The notes: a model not told the origin generated them from the letters alone. Counted from the first letter of the stretch, positions 44,797 through 52,515 are shown. The stretch: 64,000 nt of DNA from Hephaestia mangrovi (GCF_019880555.1 NZ_JAINVU010000001.1:186001-250000), one strand, 5' to 3'. Made by a program: numbers and translations.

Positions 44797-44808
44797 CGAG
44801 ATTGGATA

Positions 44809-45087
44809 ATGATCCGCAGCTTCGCCGACAAGGAAACCGAGCGCGTCTGGAACCGCGCTCGCGCTCGGCATCTCCCGCCTGACATCCAGCAGCGGGCGAT
44901 GCGGAAGCTGACCTTGCTCGACGCCGCACAGAGCCTCGACCTCGCCAACTTGCCCGGCAACCGGCTGCATGCGCTCAAGGACGACCGCGCGGGGCAGCAT
45001 TCCATTTCAATTAACATGCAATGGCGTATATGCTTCGTCTGGAAGGACGGAGACGCATATGACGTCGAAATCACCGACTATCACTAA
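44809..45087 (+). CDS. higB: HigB-type toxin (RelE/ParE superfamily)
   Basis: 92 residues. FADKETERVWNRARARHLPPDIQQRAMRKLTLLDAA, LANLPGNRLHALKDDRAGQHSISINMQWRICFVW and DAYDVEITDYH follow the plasmid-maintenance killer (HigB) pattern, a ribosome-dependent mRNA interferase fold. The gene order is toxin first, then antitoxin, as is typical of higBA. Its last 29 bp overlap higA. No strong ribosome-binding site precedes it. G+C is back to chromosomal level, unlike the gene just upstream. Activity is inferred from family. Confidence 0.9.
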   Translation: MIRSFADKETERVWNRARARHLPPDIQQRAMRKLTLLDAAQSLDLANLPGNRLHALKDDRAGQHSISINMQWRICFVWKDGDAYDVEITDYH

Positions 45088-45379
45088 CCCGGACTGGCTC
45101 GACAACGAGCATGCGGGGCAGTTGCTGGTCAGCGAATTCCTCGAACCCGCCGAGCTCGATATCGAGCAGCTGGCGGATGAGATCGGGGTTGCGCCGGAGC
45201 GGATCGCTACGGTGATCGATGGTGCGCGCCCGATCGACGCTGAGCTCGACTTGCGGCTGGCGCGCTATTTCGGCATGTCGGAGGGGTTCTTCCTGCGGTT
45301 GCAGGACCGCTATGAGATCGTCGAGGCGAAGCGGGCACTCAACGGTGAGCTCGATCGGATCGTGCCGCGCGCCGCCTGA
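45059..45379 (+). CDS. higA: HigA-type antitoxin (XRE helix-turn-helix)
   Basis: 106 residues from ATG 45059 with GGAG 5 nt upstream, inside the 3' end of higB. A Xre-type HTH is visible in LLVSEFLEPAELDIEQLADEIGVAPERIATVIDGARPIDAELDLRLARYFGMSEGFFLRLQDRYEI, the usual HigA arrangement. HigA proteins bind HigB and repress the operon through the HTH. An operator is expected near 44796-44811, but no clear palindrome is seen there. The gene is convergent with the PRC-barrel gene, 7 bp away. Confidence 0.9.
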   Translation: MTSKSPTITNPDWLDNEHAGQLLVSEFLEPAELDIEQLADEIGVAPERIATVIDGARPIDAELDLRLARYFGMSEGFFLRLQDRYEIVEAKRALNGELDRIVPRAA

Positions 45380-45386
45380 TCCGCGG

Positions 45387-45761
45387 TCACCCCAAACTCA
45401 AATCCTCGCGTTCGACGCCGTAATAGCTCGCCACGCGATCGGCATAGGCCTGGTCGAACACCGGCGCGTTGTTGGCCCAGCTCGGCCCGCCCTCCAGCAG
45501 GCGGCGGTCGATCGTCACGCGATAATCGTCGGCGACCGGATCGTAATCGAGCAGCTTGAAGGGCAGGGGATAAAAGGCCTTGCCCATGCCGAGAAAGCCG
45601 CCGATCGACAGGATCGCATAAGCCGTGCGGCCGCTTCTCTTGTGCAGCATGTACGAATGGACGTGGCCGATGCGATCGCCGTCGCGGCTCAGCACGCGCA
45701 TCTGCTCCGCCTTGTTCGATTGGATCAGCATCTGGGTAGGGGCGTCGGTCTTGTCTGCCAT
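45387..45761 (-). CDS. PRC-barrel domain protein
   Basis: 124 residues from ATG 45761 (AGGA upstream). MRVLSRDGDRIGHVHSYMLHKRSGRTAYAILSIGGFLGMGKAFYPLPFKLLDYDPVADDYRVTIDRRLLEGGP is the PRC-barrel pattern used by stress-related alphaproteobacterial proteins. The C-terminus (YADRVASYYGVEREDL) is common in sphingomonad homologues. The domain mediates protein interactions or ligand binding; no enzymatic residues are known. It is monocistronic and divergent from the Ala-Pro lipoprotein gene, 102 bp away. The frame is open upstream but only inside that gene's antisense. Confidence 0.87.
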   Translation of the reverse strand: MADKTDAPTQMLIQSNKAEQMRVLSRDGDRIGHVHSYMLHKRSGRTAYAILSIGGFLGMGKAFYPLPFKLLDYDPVADDYRVTIDRRLLEGGPSWANNAPVFDQAYADRVASYYGVEREDLSLG

Positions 45762-45863
45762 GAAGGGTCCTTTTTCGTATCGCTGACGAAACGGCTTGCT
45801 GCCGCCCCGGTTCCTCGCGCGAAACGGTTGAGCGATGCGATAGCTTCGCCCATAGACCGGGCA

Positions 45864-46397
45864 ATGCGCAAGATTCTCCTTTCGCCGCTGGCTGCTCTGG
45901 CCCTGATCGGATGCGTACCGCGCGTGGCGCCGCCGCCCGCGCCGGCCCCCGCACCCGCTCCTGCGCCCGCGCCGGCTCCGGCGCCTGCCCCGGCCCCCGC
46001 GCCGACCGGTGACTGGCGCGATTGGCCGCTGACGCCGGGCGACTGGCACTATCGCCGCACGGTAACCGGCGGCGTTTCGACCTTCGGCGTCGCCGGCACC
46101 ACCCCCAGCGTGACGCTGACCTGCGATCAGGCATCGCACCGGCTTCGCCTCGTTCGCGCCGGGGTGGCGCCGGGCGCCGGCTCGATGCGGATCGTCACCA
46201 CCAGCATGACGCGCAGCGTGCCCAGCAGCCCCAACGGCAGCGGCGGCATGGCGGCGACGATCGCCGCGACCGATTCGCTGCTCGACGCAATCGGCTACAG
46301 CCGCGGGCGGTTCGTCATCGAACAGGCGGGGCTGCCGACGCTGGTCGTGCCCGCCTGGCCCGAGATCGAGCGGGTGACGGAGGATTGCCGCCAGTGA
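45864..46397 (+). CDS. Lipoprotein with Ala-Pro repeat linker, paralogue of next gene
   Basis: 177 residues. The signal KILLSPLAALALIGC has a lipobox (IGC, Cys about 17). A (Ala-Pro)n run of about 25 residues (PPPAPAPAPAPAPAP pattern) then forms an extended spacer. The folded domain follows: WHYRRTVTGGVSTFGVAGTT, VTLTCDQASHRLRLVRAG, LLDAIGYSRGRFVIEQAGLPTLVVPAWPEIERV and a Cys near the end (EDCRQ). The Cys in CDQ and the terminal Cys could form a disulfide. The same pattern recurs in the next gene, whose start overlaps its stop (GTGA). No function is known. Confidence 0.75.
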   Translation: MRKILLSPLAALALIGCVPRVAPPPAPAPAPAPAPAPAPAPAPAPAPTGDWRDWPLTPGDWHYRRTVTGGVSTFGVAGTTPSVTLTCDQASHRLRLVRAGVAPGAGSMRIVTTSMTRSVPSSPNGSGGMAATIAATDSLLDAIGYSRGRFVIEQAGLPTLVVPAWPEIERVTEDCRQ

Positions 46398-46951
46398 GGC
46401 GGGCGCTGATGTTCGTCGCGCTCGCCGCGCTCGCGGGATGCCATCGCGCGACGCCCGCCGGCAATGAAGCGCAGCCGGCCGCCAATCTGGCCGACACGCG
46501 GCGCATTCCCGCGCCGGACACCGGCGTCGGCTCGGCGGCGCTGCCCGCGCCCGAGCTTGAAGGCGTCGCTACCGCAAGCGGGCGTTGGCGCTTCCAGGTT
46601 TCCGCGGACGGCGATCAGGCGATCTTCGGAACGCCCGGGCAAGCGGCCGATTTCTCCCTGCGCTGCGATGCCGGCAAGCGGCAGATGATCTTCTCGCGCG
46701 CGGCGGCGGGGCAGACGGGCAAGACGCTGCAGATCATCGCTGCCGACGGCGCCGCGACCTTTCCGGCGAAGGCCGATGGCCACGGCCGCATCGTCGCGAG
46801 CGATTTCGTCGTCGATACCTTCCTGACGCAGGTGCTCGCCGAGGCCGAGGGGCGGATCGGCGTTCGGATCGGCACCGGCCCGACGCTTGCCATGCCGAGC
46901 GACCCGGTAATCGGCCAGACGATCAAGCGCTGCGCCGCGCCGCGCGGATAA
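46394..46951 (+). CDS. Lipoprotein, tandem paralogue of the preceding gene
   Basis: 185 residues from GTG 46394, which overlaps the previous stop (GTGA); ATG 46409 is an alternative. Signal RRALMFVALAALAGC. The mature part aligns by eye with the upstream protein: WRFQVSADGDQAIFGTPGQA / FSLRCDAGKRQMIFSRAA, then SDFVVDTFL...EGRIGVRIGTGPTLAMPSDPVIGQTIKRC. Shared features are W-x-[YF], a central FG, the S/T-L-x-CD motif, G-R-[FI], PTL-x-x-P and a Cys close to the C-terminus. Unlike its neighbour it has no Ala-Pro spacer. Co-translation suggests a joint envelope role, unknown. Confidence 0.72.
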   Translation: MRRALMFVALAALAGCHRATPAGNEAQPAANLADTRRIPAPDTGVGSAALPAPELEGVATASGRWRFQVSADGDQAIFGTPGQAADFSLRCDAGKRQMIFSRAAAGQTGKTLQIIAADGAATFPAKADGHGRIVASDFVVDTFLTQVLAEAEGRIGVRIGTGPTLAMPSDPVIGQTIKRCAAPRG

Positions 46952-46993
46952 TCCCGTCGCCTCGTGCGTTGGTGCGGACGAGGAGAGGAGCCG

Positions 46994-47140
46994 ATGATCC
47001 GCAAGCTCAAGGCCGGCTGGCGCATCTATTCGCGCAAGAAGGATCCCAAGACCGGCAAGCGCCGCAACCTCGGCACCTTCGATACGAAGGAAGCCGCCCG
47101 GAAGCACGAGCGCGAAATCCAGTATTTCAAGCGGCATTGA
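46994..47140 (+). CDS. 48-residue basic protein
   Basis: Short gene with a strong GGAGAGGAG upstream of ATG 46994. The product is MIRKLKAGWRIYSRKKDPKT continuing GKRRNLGTFDTKEAARKHEREIQYFKRH. The pattern W-R-I-Y-S-R-K ... R-R-N-L-G-T-F-D-T-K-E-A-A resembles the Arm/AP2-like DNA-binding modules at the N-terminus of integrases, here as a stand-alone protein. About one-third of residues are Lys/Arg, which suits nucleic-acid binding. A structured inverted repeat follows 15 bp after the stop. No function is established. Confidence 0.7.
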   Translation: MIRKLKAGWRIYSRKKDPKTGKRRNLGTFDTKEAARKHEREIQYFKRH

Positions 47141-47155
47141 TGTCGAAGAACCGCA

Positions 47156-47227
47156 CCAGCCCGCTCCCCCATCCGGCCACCCAGTAGGATAATCGCATTG
47201 CGTGGTCGGGTAGGGGGAGCGGGCTGG
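47156..47227. repeat. Long inverted repeat between two small genes
   Basis: CCAGCCCGCTCCCCC (47156-47170) and GGGGGAGCGGGCTGG (47213-47227) are perfectly complementary over 15 bp. The pairing continues imperfectly inward (ATCCGGCCAC against GTGGTCGGGTA), leaving a loop of about 21 nt. No T-tract follows. It ends 22 bp before the DUF3175 gene. It may be a terminator/attenuator or a REP-like mobile palindrome. Confidence 0.7.
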
Positions 47228-47249
47228 CACCGCAACCATCGGAGGAACG

Positions 47250-47522
47250 ATGATGGCAGAGAAATGGTCGCAGGACGTGACCGAACATTCGGATGCGCTC
47301 GATCTCGACGATGGCGTGTTCACCTGGAAAGACCCGAAGCGGATCGCGCAGTCGCTCAAGGCCTCGGCGGAGCAGAGCGAGCGGCGCAAGGGATCGCCGC
47401 TGCAATCGGCGATGTCGATGCTGACCTTCTACATCAACCGCGCCGGCAAGGATCTCGACGCCGATCAGCGCAAGGTGCTCGAGGATGCCAAGGACGAACT
47501 CCGCGCCGCCTTCGGCCGCTAG
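47250..47522 (+). CDS. DUF3175 family protein
   Basis: 90 residues. KWSQDVTEHSDALDLDDGVFTWKDPKRIAQSLKASAEQSERRKGSPLQSAMSMLTFYINRAGKDLDADQRKVLEDAKDELRAAFGR carries the full DUF3175 pattern, including S-A-M-S-M-L-x-F-Y-I-N-R-A-G-K. Paired ATGs (47250, 47253) follow GGAGGA. The family is small, cytosolic and uncharacterised; it is often seen near other short stress-associated genes. The upstream inverted repeat lies in its probable leader. Confidence 0.87.
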   Translation: MMAEKWSQDVTEHSDALDLDDGVFTWKDPKRIAQSLKASAEQSERRKGSPLQSAMSMLTFYINRAGKDLDADQRKVLEDAKDELRAAFGR

Positions 47523-47666
47523 GGCAGGGGAATCGAGATTCGCCGCATAAGATCGCCGCTAGCGTGACGGAGATAACTATGGAGCGAGCTTCATATTCGC
47601 GGGACCATAGTACCGCGTCCGCTTGATTGAGCGCGTTTGCCCCGCGCCGCTGCCGGGGGCCAATTG

Positions 47667-49883
47667 TCAGCGCTTGCGCGATTGGTGGCGGATGTTCTGC
47701 GGCCGGCCGCGCCGCTTGATCGGGCGGCCGGGCTTGCGGGGCCGCGGCGCGTCGTCGCGATCCTCGGGCAACAGCTCGAAACGTAACGCGCCCGATACCG
47801 GGTTGGCCTCGGCGAGGCGCAACCGCAGGCGCTGCCCGGACGCGTAAGTCGTGCCGCTCTCCTCGCCGATCAGCTGCTGCGCGGTCTCGTCATAGCGGAA
47901 ATATTCGCGCCCCAGGTCGCGCGCCGGCATCAGCCCGTCGCCGCCGATCCCTTCGACGGTGGCGAAGAAGCCGAAATTGAGCACGCCGGTAATCCGCGCC
48001 TCGACCACCTCGCCGACGCGCTCCGACAGGTAAGCAGCGACATAGCGGTCGACGGTATCGCGCTCGGCCTCCATCGCGCGACGTTCGAGCATCGAGATCT
48101 GCTCGCCCAGCCGCTCCATCTCGGCCGCCTCGTCGTCGGTAAGGCCGCCGGGGCCGAGCCCGTAGGCGCTGACCAGCGAGCGATGCACCAGCAGATCGGC
48201 ATAGCGCCGGATCGGCGAGGTGAAATGCGCGTAGCTGCCGAGCGACAGGCCGAAATGGCCATGATTGGCCGGCGCGTAATAGGCCTGGGTCTGCGTGCGC
48301 AGCACCTGCTCCATTACCTGCGGCTTGAAATCCGCCTCGCCGACGCGCGCGAGAACGCGGTTGAAGGTCGCCGGCTTGATGACCTGGCCGAGCGCGAACT
48401 CGAGGTCGAAGGTCTTGAGATACTCCTTGAGCGCGACCAGCTTCTCGCGGCTCGGCGGCTCGTGGACACGGTACATCACCGGCGCCTTCTTCGCCTCCAG
48501 CGCCTTGGCCGCCGCGACGTTGGCGGCGATCATGTAATCCTCGATCAGCTTGTGCGCGTCGAGCCGTTCGCGCGGGGCGACCGACATGATCCGCCCGGTC
48601 TCGTCGAGCACGATGCGCCGCTCGGGCAGGTCGAGGTCGAGCGGCTCGCGCTTCTCCCGCGCCGCATAGAGCGCGCGCCAGCAATCCCACAGGGGCTCCA
48701 GTGCGTCGAACCAGTCGCCCTTGCCCGCGTCGATCGTCGCCTGCGCGTCCTCATACGCGATGTTCGCCGCGATCCGCACCGTCGCACGCGTGAACCGCCA
48801 GCTCTTGAGCGCGCCCCTGTCGCTGACCTGCAGATGACACACCAGCGCCGCGCGATCGGCGCCTTCCTTCAGCGAACACATGTCCGCTGACAGGCTCTCG
48901 GGCAGCATCGGCACGACGCGGTCGGGGAAATAGACGCTGTTGCCGCGCCGCCGCGCTTCGGCATCGAGCGCCGAGCCGGGGCGAACGTAGAAACTGACAT
49001 CGGCGATCGCGACGATCGCTTTCCAGCCGCCGGCATTCTTGGGATCGTCGTCGGGCGCGGCCCATACCGCGTCGTCATGGTCGCGCGCGTCGGCGGGATC
49101 GATCGCGACGATCGGCAGATGGGTGAGGTCTTCGCGCGGCGCGTCGGACAATTTGGTCTTGGTAACCCGTTCCGCCTCCTCCAGCACGCGGTCGGAGAAG
49201 GTGTCGGGAATACCCAGCTTTTCGATCGCGATCAGCGAGAAGCTCCGCGGCGCGAACGGATCGCCCAGCACCTCGACCACCTTGGCCGAAACCCGCGGGC
49301 CGCGCCCCGTTTTCTCGGCGCGGACCAGATCGCCGGGCTGCGCGTCGCCGGCGTCGGACACCGCGAAATCCCGCCGCTCCTTTTTCTCGACGCCTTGCAG
49401 CCACAGCCCCCCGCCTTCCTCGCGCAGCACGCCGAGCATCATTTCCTCGCCGCGCGCGAGCCGCTTCATCGGATGCGCGATCCAGCCCTTGCCGACCTCC
49501 TCGGTCCGCCCGAGGAAGCGGTCGCCGACGCCGAGCGCGCCCTTTTTCGATCGTTCGCGCACGCGCACCTTGGGCGGCGGCGTGTCGGCGTGCCAGTTTT
49601 CGGGCACCGCCCACAAATTGCCGCCTTCATCGGCATCAACGACGCGCAGCACCGTCACCTTGGGCAGCCCGCCCATCTTGTGAAAAGCGCGGCCGGGGGC
49701 CGAATCGATCAGCCCCTCGTCGGCCATGTCTTTTAGCAGCGCCTTCAATGCGATCTTCTCCTGCCCGTGCAGCCCGAAGGCGCGCGCGATCTCGCGCTTG
49801 CCGGCGGGGGTGTCGGACGAGGTGATGAAATCGAGGATCTGCTTCTTGGAAGGCAGGCCGGGCTTGGGTTTGGCGCGAGGCAT
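47667..49883 (-). CDS. rnr: Ribonuclease R
   Basis: 738-residue 3'-5' exoribonuclease that degrades structured RNA. From ATG 49883 (MPRAKPKPGLPSKKQILDFI) it has an N-terminal winged helix (SSDTPAGKREIARAFGLHGQEKIALKALLKDM), cold-shock domains, and the RNB domain. The catalytic Asp cluster lies in VAIDPADARDHDDAVWA, with ADVSFYVRPGSALDAEARRRGNSVYFPDRVVPMLPE, CSLKEGADRAALV and HFTSPIRRYADLLVHRSL. An S1 domain follows (VVEARITGVLNFGFFATVEGIGGDGLMPA), then a basic tail. The frame is open upstream of 49883, but that part has no homology-like features. It is monocistronic as far as can be seen. Confidence 0.95.
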   Translation of the reverse strand: MPRAKPKPGLPSKKQILDFITSSDTPAGKREIARAFGLHGQEKIALKALLKDMADEGLIDSAPGRAFHKMGGLPKVTVLRVVDADEGGNLWAVPENWHADTPPPKVRVRERSKKGALGVGDRFLGRTEEVGKGWIAHPMKRLARGEEMMLGVLREEGGGLWLQGVEKKERRDFAVSDAGDAQPGDLVRAEKTGRGPRVSAKVVEVLGDPFAPRSFSLIAIEKLGIPDTFSDRVLEEAERVTKTKLSDAPREDLTHLPIVAIDPADARDHDDAVWAAPDDDPKNAGGWKAIVAIADVSFYVRPGSALDAEARRRGNSVYFPDRVVPMLPESLSADMCSLKEGADRAALVCHLQVSDRGALKSWRFTRATVRIAANIAYEDAQATIDAGKGDWFDALEPLWDCWRALYAAREKREPLDLDLPERRIVLDETGRIMSVAPRERLDAHKLIEDYMIAANVAAAKALEAKKAPVMYRVHEPPSREKLVALKEYLKTFDLEFALGQVIKPATFNRVLARVGEADFKPQVMEQVLRTQTQAYYAPANHGHFGLSLGSYAHFTSPIRRYADLLVHRSLVSAYGLGPGGLTDDEAAEMERLGEQISMLERRAMEAERDTVDRYVAAYLSERVGEVVEARITGVLNFGFFATVEGIGGDGLMPARDLGREYFRYDETAQQLIGEESGTTYASGQRLRLRLAEANPVSGALRFELLPEDRDDAPRPRKPGRPIKRRGRPQNIRHQSRKR

Positions 49884-50328
49884 CGCCGCAAGATAGGCGC
49901 TTCGCACCGAACCGTCACCCCGCGGGACAGCGCTCTTGCGCAAGCGCCATCGCTGGCGTTGCCGCTCTCTTCCAAAATTGGATTTCGTGTGATTTACCCT
50001 GTTCGATGGAACGCGAAAATCCTTGCGATAACCGGCTGAAGAAACCGTCGCCCGGTCGGCGCGCGACTGGCGCGACCGTGGCGCAAAGGAGGGGCGCGGG
50101 CGTCGCCAAGCGTTCCGCCGCGGTCGCGTCGGTGGCGCGTAAGCGTCGCGCTCATGGTGCGCCACTGTCGCTTCGCCGTCACTTGGCGTTGCCACAGCGG
50201 GGCCTCGCGGGCGCATTCTCCTTGTTTGGTGCGCCAGGGTGTGAACTTTCTCCACTTCGGCCCCGCTCGTTTTCGGCTTCGGGGCGCACGCGGACCGAAT
50301 CGCCGCGCAGTCGGACATAAGAAGACGC
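49884..50328. other. 445-bp region between divergent rnr and glpD
   Basis: It must hold both promoters. An A+T-richer stretch (TTCCAAAATTGGATTTCGTG, 49970-49990) is the likeliest promoter area, but no clear -35/-10 pair stands out. A plus-strand open frame at 50006-50320 would encode a 104-residue Arg/Ala-rich protein. It lacks a good ribosome-binding site and I do not call it a gene. Confidence 0.45.
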
Positions 50329-51777
50329 ATGGACCATGATCTCCTCATCATCGGCGGCGGCATCAACGGCTGCGCGATCGCGCGCGAGGCGTCATTGCTG
50401 GGCCTGCGCGTCATGCTGGTCGACAAGGGCGATCTCGCCGGCGAGACGTCGTCGAAATCGACCAAGCTGATCCACGGCGGCCTGCGCTATCTCGAATATT
50501 ACGATTTCCGGCTGGTCGCCGAGGCGCTGCACGAACGCGAACGGCTGCTGAAAGCCGCGCCGCACCTGATCCACGGCCTCGAATTCGTCCTGCCGCACGA
50601 ACATGCGGTGCGGCCATGGTGGATGGTCCGCGCCGGCCTCTATCTCTACGATCTGCTCGGTGGCAAATCGTCCTTGCCGCGCTCGCGCGGCCTGCGTGCG
50701 CGCGACACCGCCTTCACCGCTCCGCTCAAGGGCGGCGACAGGGGCTTCGTCTATTGGGATGCCTTCGTCGATGATGCGCGCCTTACGCTCGCCAACGCGC
50801 TCGACGCTGCCGCCAATGGTGCTGCGATCGACACCTATTACGCGCTCGACCATGCCGAGCGGATCGACGGCGGCTGGCGCGCTACGCTCGCCGACGGCCG
50901 CATCGTCACCGCCCGCGCGCTGGTCAATGCCGCCGGGCCATGGGTGCATCAGATGCTCGGCCGCCTCGGCGTCACCACCAAGAGCAACGTTCGGCTGGTC
51001 AAGGGCAGCCATATCGTCGTGCCGCGCCTCTATGACGGTGACCACGCCTATATCCTGCAGCAGCCCGACCGCCGCATTGTCTTCGCGATCCCCTATCAGC
51101 ACGGCTTCACCGAGATCGGCACCACCGACATTCCCGTCGATCAGCCCGAGGATGCGGTGATCGCCGACGACGAGATCGCCTATCTGTGCGAGGCGGTGAA
51201 CCGTCACTTCGTCCGCCAGATCGCGCCCGCCGACGTGACCTCGAGCTGGTCCGGCGTCCGCCCGCTCTACGATGACGGCGCCGCCAATGCCGCTTCGGTG
51301 ACGCGCGACTACGTCCTCGAGCTCGATGCCGATGGCGCGCCGCTGCTGTCGATCTTCGGCGGCAAGATCACCACCGCGCGCCATCTCGCGGAAGATGCGA
51401 TGGAAAAGCTCTGCCCGGCGATCGGCGTGGCGCCGCACCCGGTCACGCCGGCGCGCGTATTCCCCGGCGGGGCGATCGCCGATTTCGACCAATTCGTCGC
51501 CAGCGTCCGCGCGACCTGGCCGTTCCTCGGCGATGCCCGCGCGGCGCGCATGGCGCACGCTTATGGCACCGAACTCGCGGAGATGCTCGATGGCATTGCC
51601 GACGAAGCGGCGATGGGGCGCGATTTCGGCGCCGGGCTGAGCGAGATCGAGCTGCGCTGGATGCGCGACCGCGAATGGGCGACCTGCGCCGCCGACGCGC
51701 TCGATCGCCGCAGCAAGCTCGGCCTGCGCCTGACCGATGACCAGCGCGCCGCGGTCGAGCGCTGGTTCGCGCGCTGA
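50329..51777 (+). CDS. glpD: Aerobic glycerol-3-phosphate dehydrogenase
   Basis: 482-residue membrane-associated flavoenzyme oxidising glycerol-3-phosphate to dihydroxyacetone phosphate and reducing ubiquinone. The FAD-binding start DLLIIGGGINGCAIAREASLLGLRVMLVDKGDLAGETSSKSTKLIHGGLRYLEYYDF contains the GxGxxG fold and the GlpD signature. Also present are RGFVYWDAFVDDARLTLANALDAA, NAAGPWVHQ, KGSHIVVPRLYDGDHAYIL, FAIPYQHGFTEIGTTDIPVDQP, WSGVRPLYDDG and FGGKITTARHLAEDAM. ATG 50329 has only a weak AAGAAG upstream. No glpK/glpF is in the window, so it may be constitutive or regulated from elsewhere. Confidence 0.95.
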   Translation: MDHDLLIIGGGINGCAIAREASLLGLRVMLVDKGDLAGETSSKSTKLIHGGLRYLEYYDFRLVAEALHERERLLKAAPHLIHGLEFVLPHEHAVRPWWMVRAGLYLYDLLGGKSSLPRSRGLRARDTAFTAPLKGGDRGFVYWDAFVDDARLTLANALDAAANGAAIDTYYALDHAERIDGGWRATLADGRIVTARALVNAAGPWVHQMLGRLGVTTKSNVRLVKGSHIVVPRLYDGDHAYILQQPDRRIVFAIPYQHGFTEIGTTDIPVDQPEDAVIADDEIAYLCEAVNRHFVRQIAPADVTSSWSGVRPLYDDGAANAASVTRDYVLELDADGAPLLSIFGGKITTARHLAEDAMEKLCPAIGVAPHPVTPARVFPGGAIADFDQFVASVRATWPFLGDARAARMAHAYGTELAEMLDGIADEAAMGRDFGAGLSEIELRWMRDREWATCAADALDRRSKLGLRLTDDQRAAVERWFAR

Positions 51778-51780
51778 GGT

Positions 51781-52515
51781 TCAGCCGCGGGCGAGCGGCG
51801 GCGCGGTGAAAATCGCCAGATCGCCGAGGCCAAGCGCCTGTTCGACGCCGGCAACCTTGTCGACCGCCATGTCGAACCCGTCACCGCCGAATTGCTGGCG
51901 CTCGATCTCTTCGAATTTCTCGCCGAGCTCGTCATAATGTTGCTGGCCCATCGCCGCCTTGAAAGCGGGAAAGACGATCGTATCCTCACGCGCCGCATGT
52001 GCTTCGTACATGCGCGTGAAGCCGAGCATCGCCCTGGCCACTGCCTCGGCCTGGCCGGTGGCGATACGGCCGGCCCTGGTCTGATCGAGGATGAAGTCGG
52101 TGATCTCGCGGCCGCGCTTGTGTTGCGCCTTCAGGGTATCGACCAGGTTCGCCGCCGCGCCGCCGGCCTTGGCGACGGCGGGAAAGATGTGCTGCTCCTC
52201 CAGCTTTTCCTCGTGATATTGCTCCCCGAAGGTGCGGAACAGATTGGCCGCGGTCGCCAGCGCCGCCGCATCGACCTGCGCGGGATTGGCGGCGATCTTC
52301 GGCGCCGCTTCGCGATAGACGATCAGGATGCGGCGCAGCACGCCGTGCTCGCGCATCAGATCCTCGTTCGCGGTGACCGGCTGCTCGTCCCCACCGGCTT
52401 GCGCATTCTCGTGCTCGCGCGCATCGCTCGACGCCTTGCACGCGCCGATCAGCAGCGCCGGCAGCAATGCGCCGCCCAGCGCCAGGCTCGTCCTGCGATC
52501 GATCTCCGCCATCAT
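51781..52515 (-). CDS. Exported hemerythrin-domain lipoprotein (possible Tat substrate)
   Basis: 244 residues. Two ATGs (52515, 52512) follow AAGGAG. The N-terminus IDRRTSLALGGALLPALLIGAC has both a twin-arginine-like motif (RRTSLAL) and a lipobox (GAC). A four-helix HHE-type hemerythrin domain follows with His/Glu ligands in LMREHGVLRRIL, YHEEKLEEQHIFPAV, LKAQHKRGREITDFI and YEAHAAREDTIVFPAF. The di-iron site would bind O2 or sense NO/iron. Folding with metal before export would explain Tat use. The stop is 3 bp from the convergent glpD stop. Domain call is firm; ligand is unknown. Confidence 0.88.
   Translation of the reverse strand: MMAEIDRRTSLALGGALLPALLIGACKASSDAREHENAQAGGDEQPVTANEDLMREHGVLRRILIVYREAAPKIAANPAQVDAAALATAANLFRTFGEQYHEEKLEEQHIFPAVAKAGGAAANLVDTLKAQHKRGREITDFILDQTRAGRIATGQAEAVARAMLGFTRMYEAHAAREDTIVFPAFKAAMGQQHYDELGEKFEEIERQQFGGDGFDMAVDKVAGVEQALGLGDLAIFTAPPLARG

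Noticed and set aside
45925..46010. Repeated GCGCCGGC/CCCGCACC units as a minisatellite or CRISPR-like array
   Set aside because: They are codons of an Ala-Pro linker within a lipoprotein gene; there are no spacers.
50006..50320. 104-codon basic frame between rnr and glpD
   Set aside because: No ribosome-binding site, composition matches random high-GC frames, and it would leave no room for the glpD promoter.
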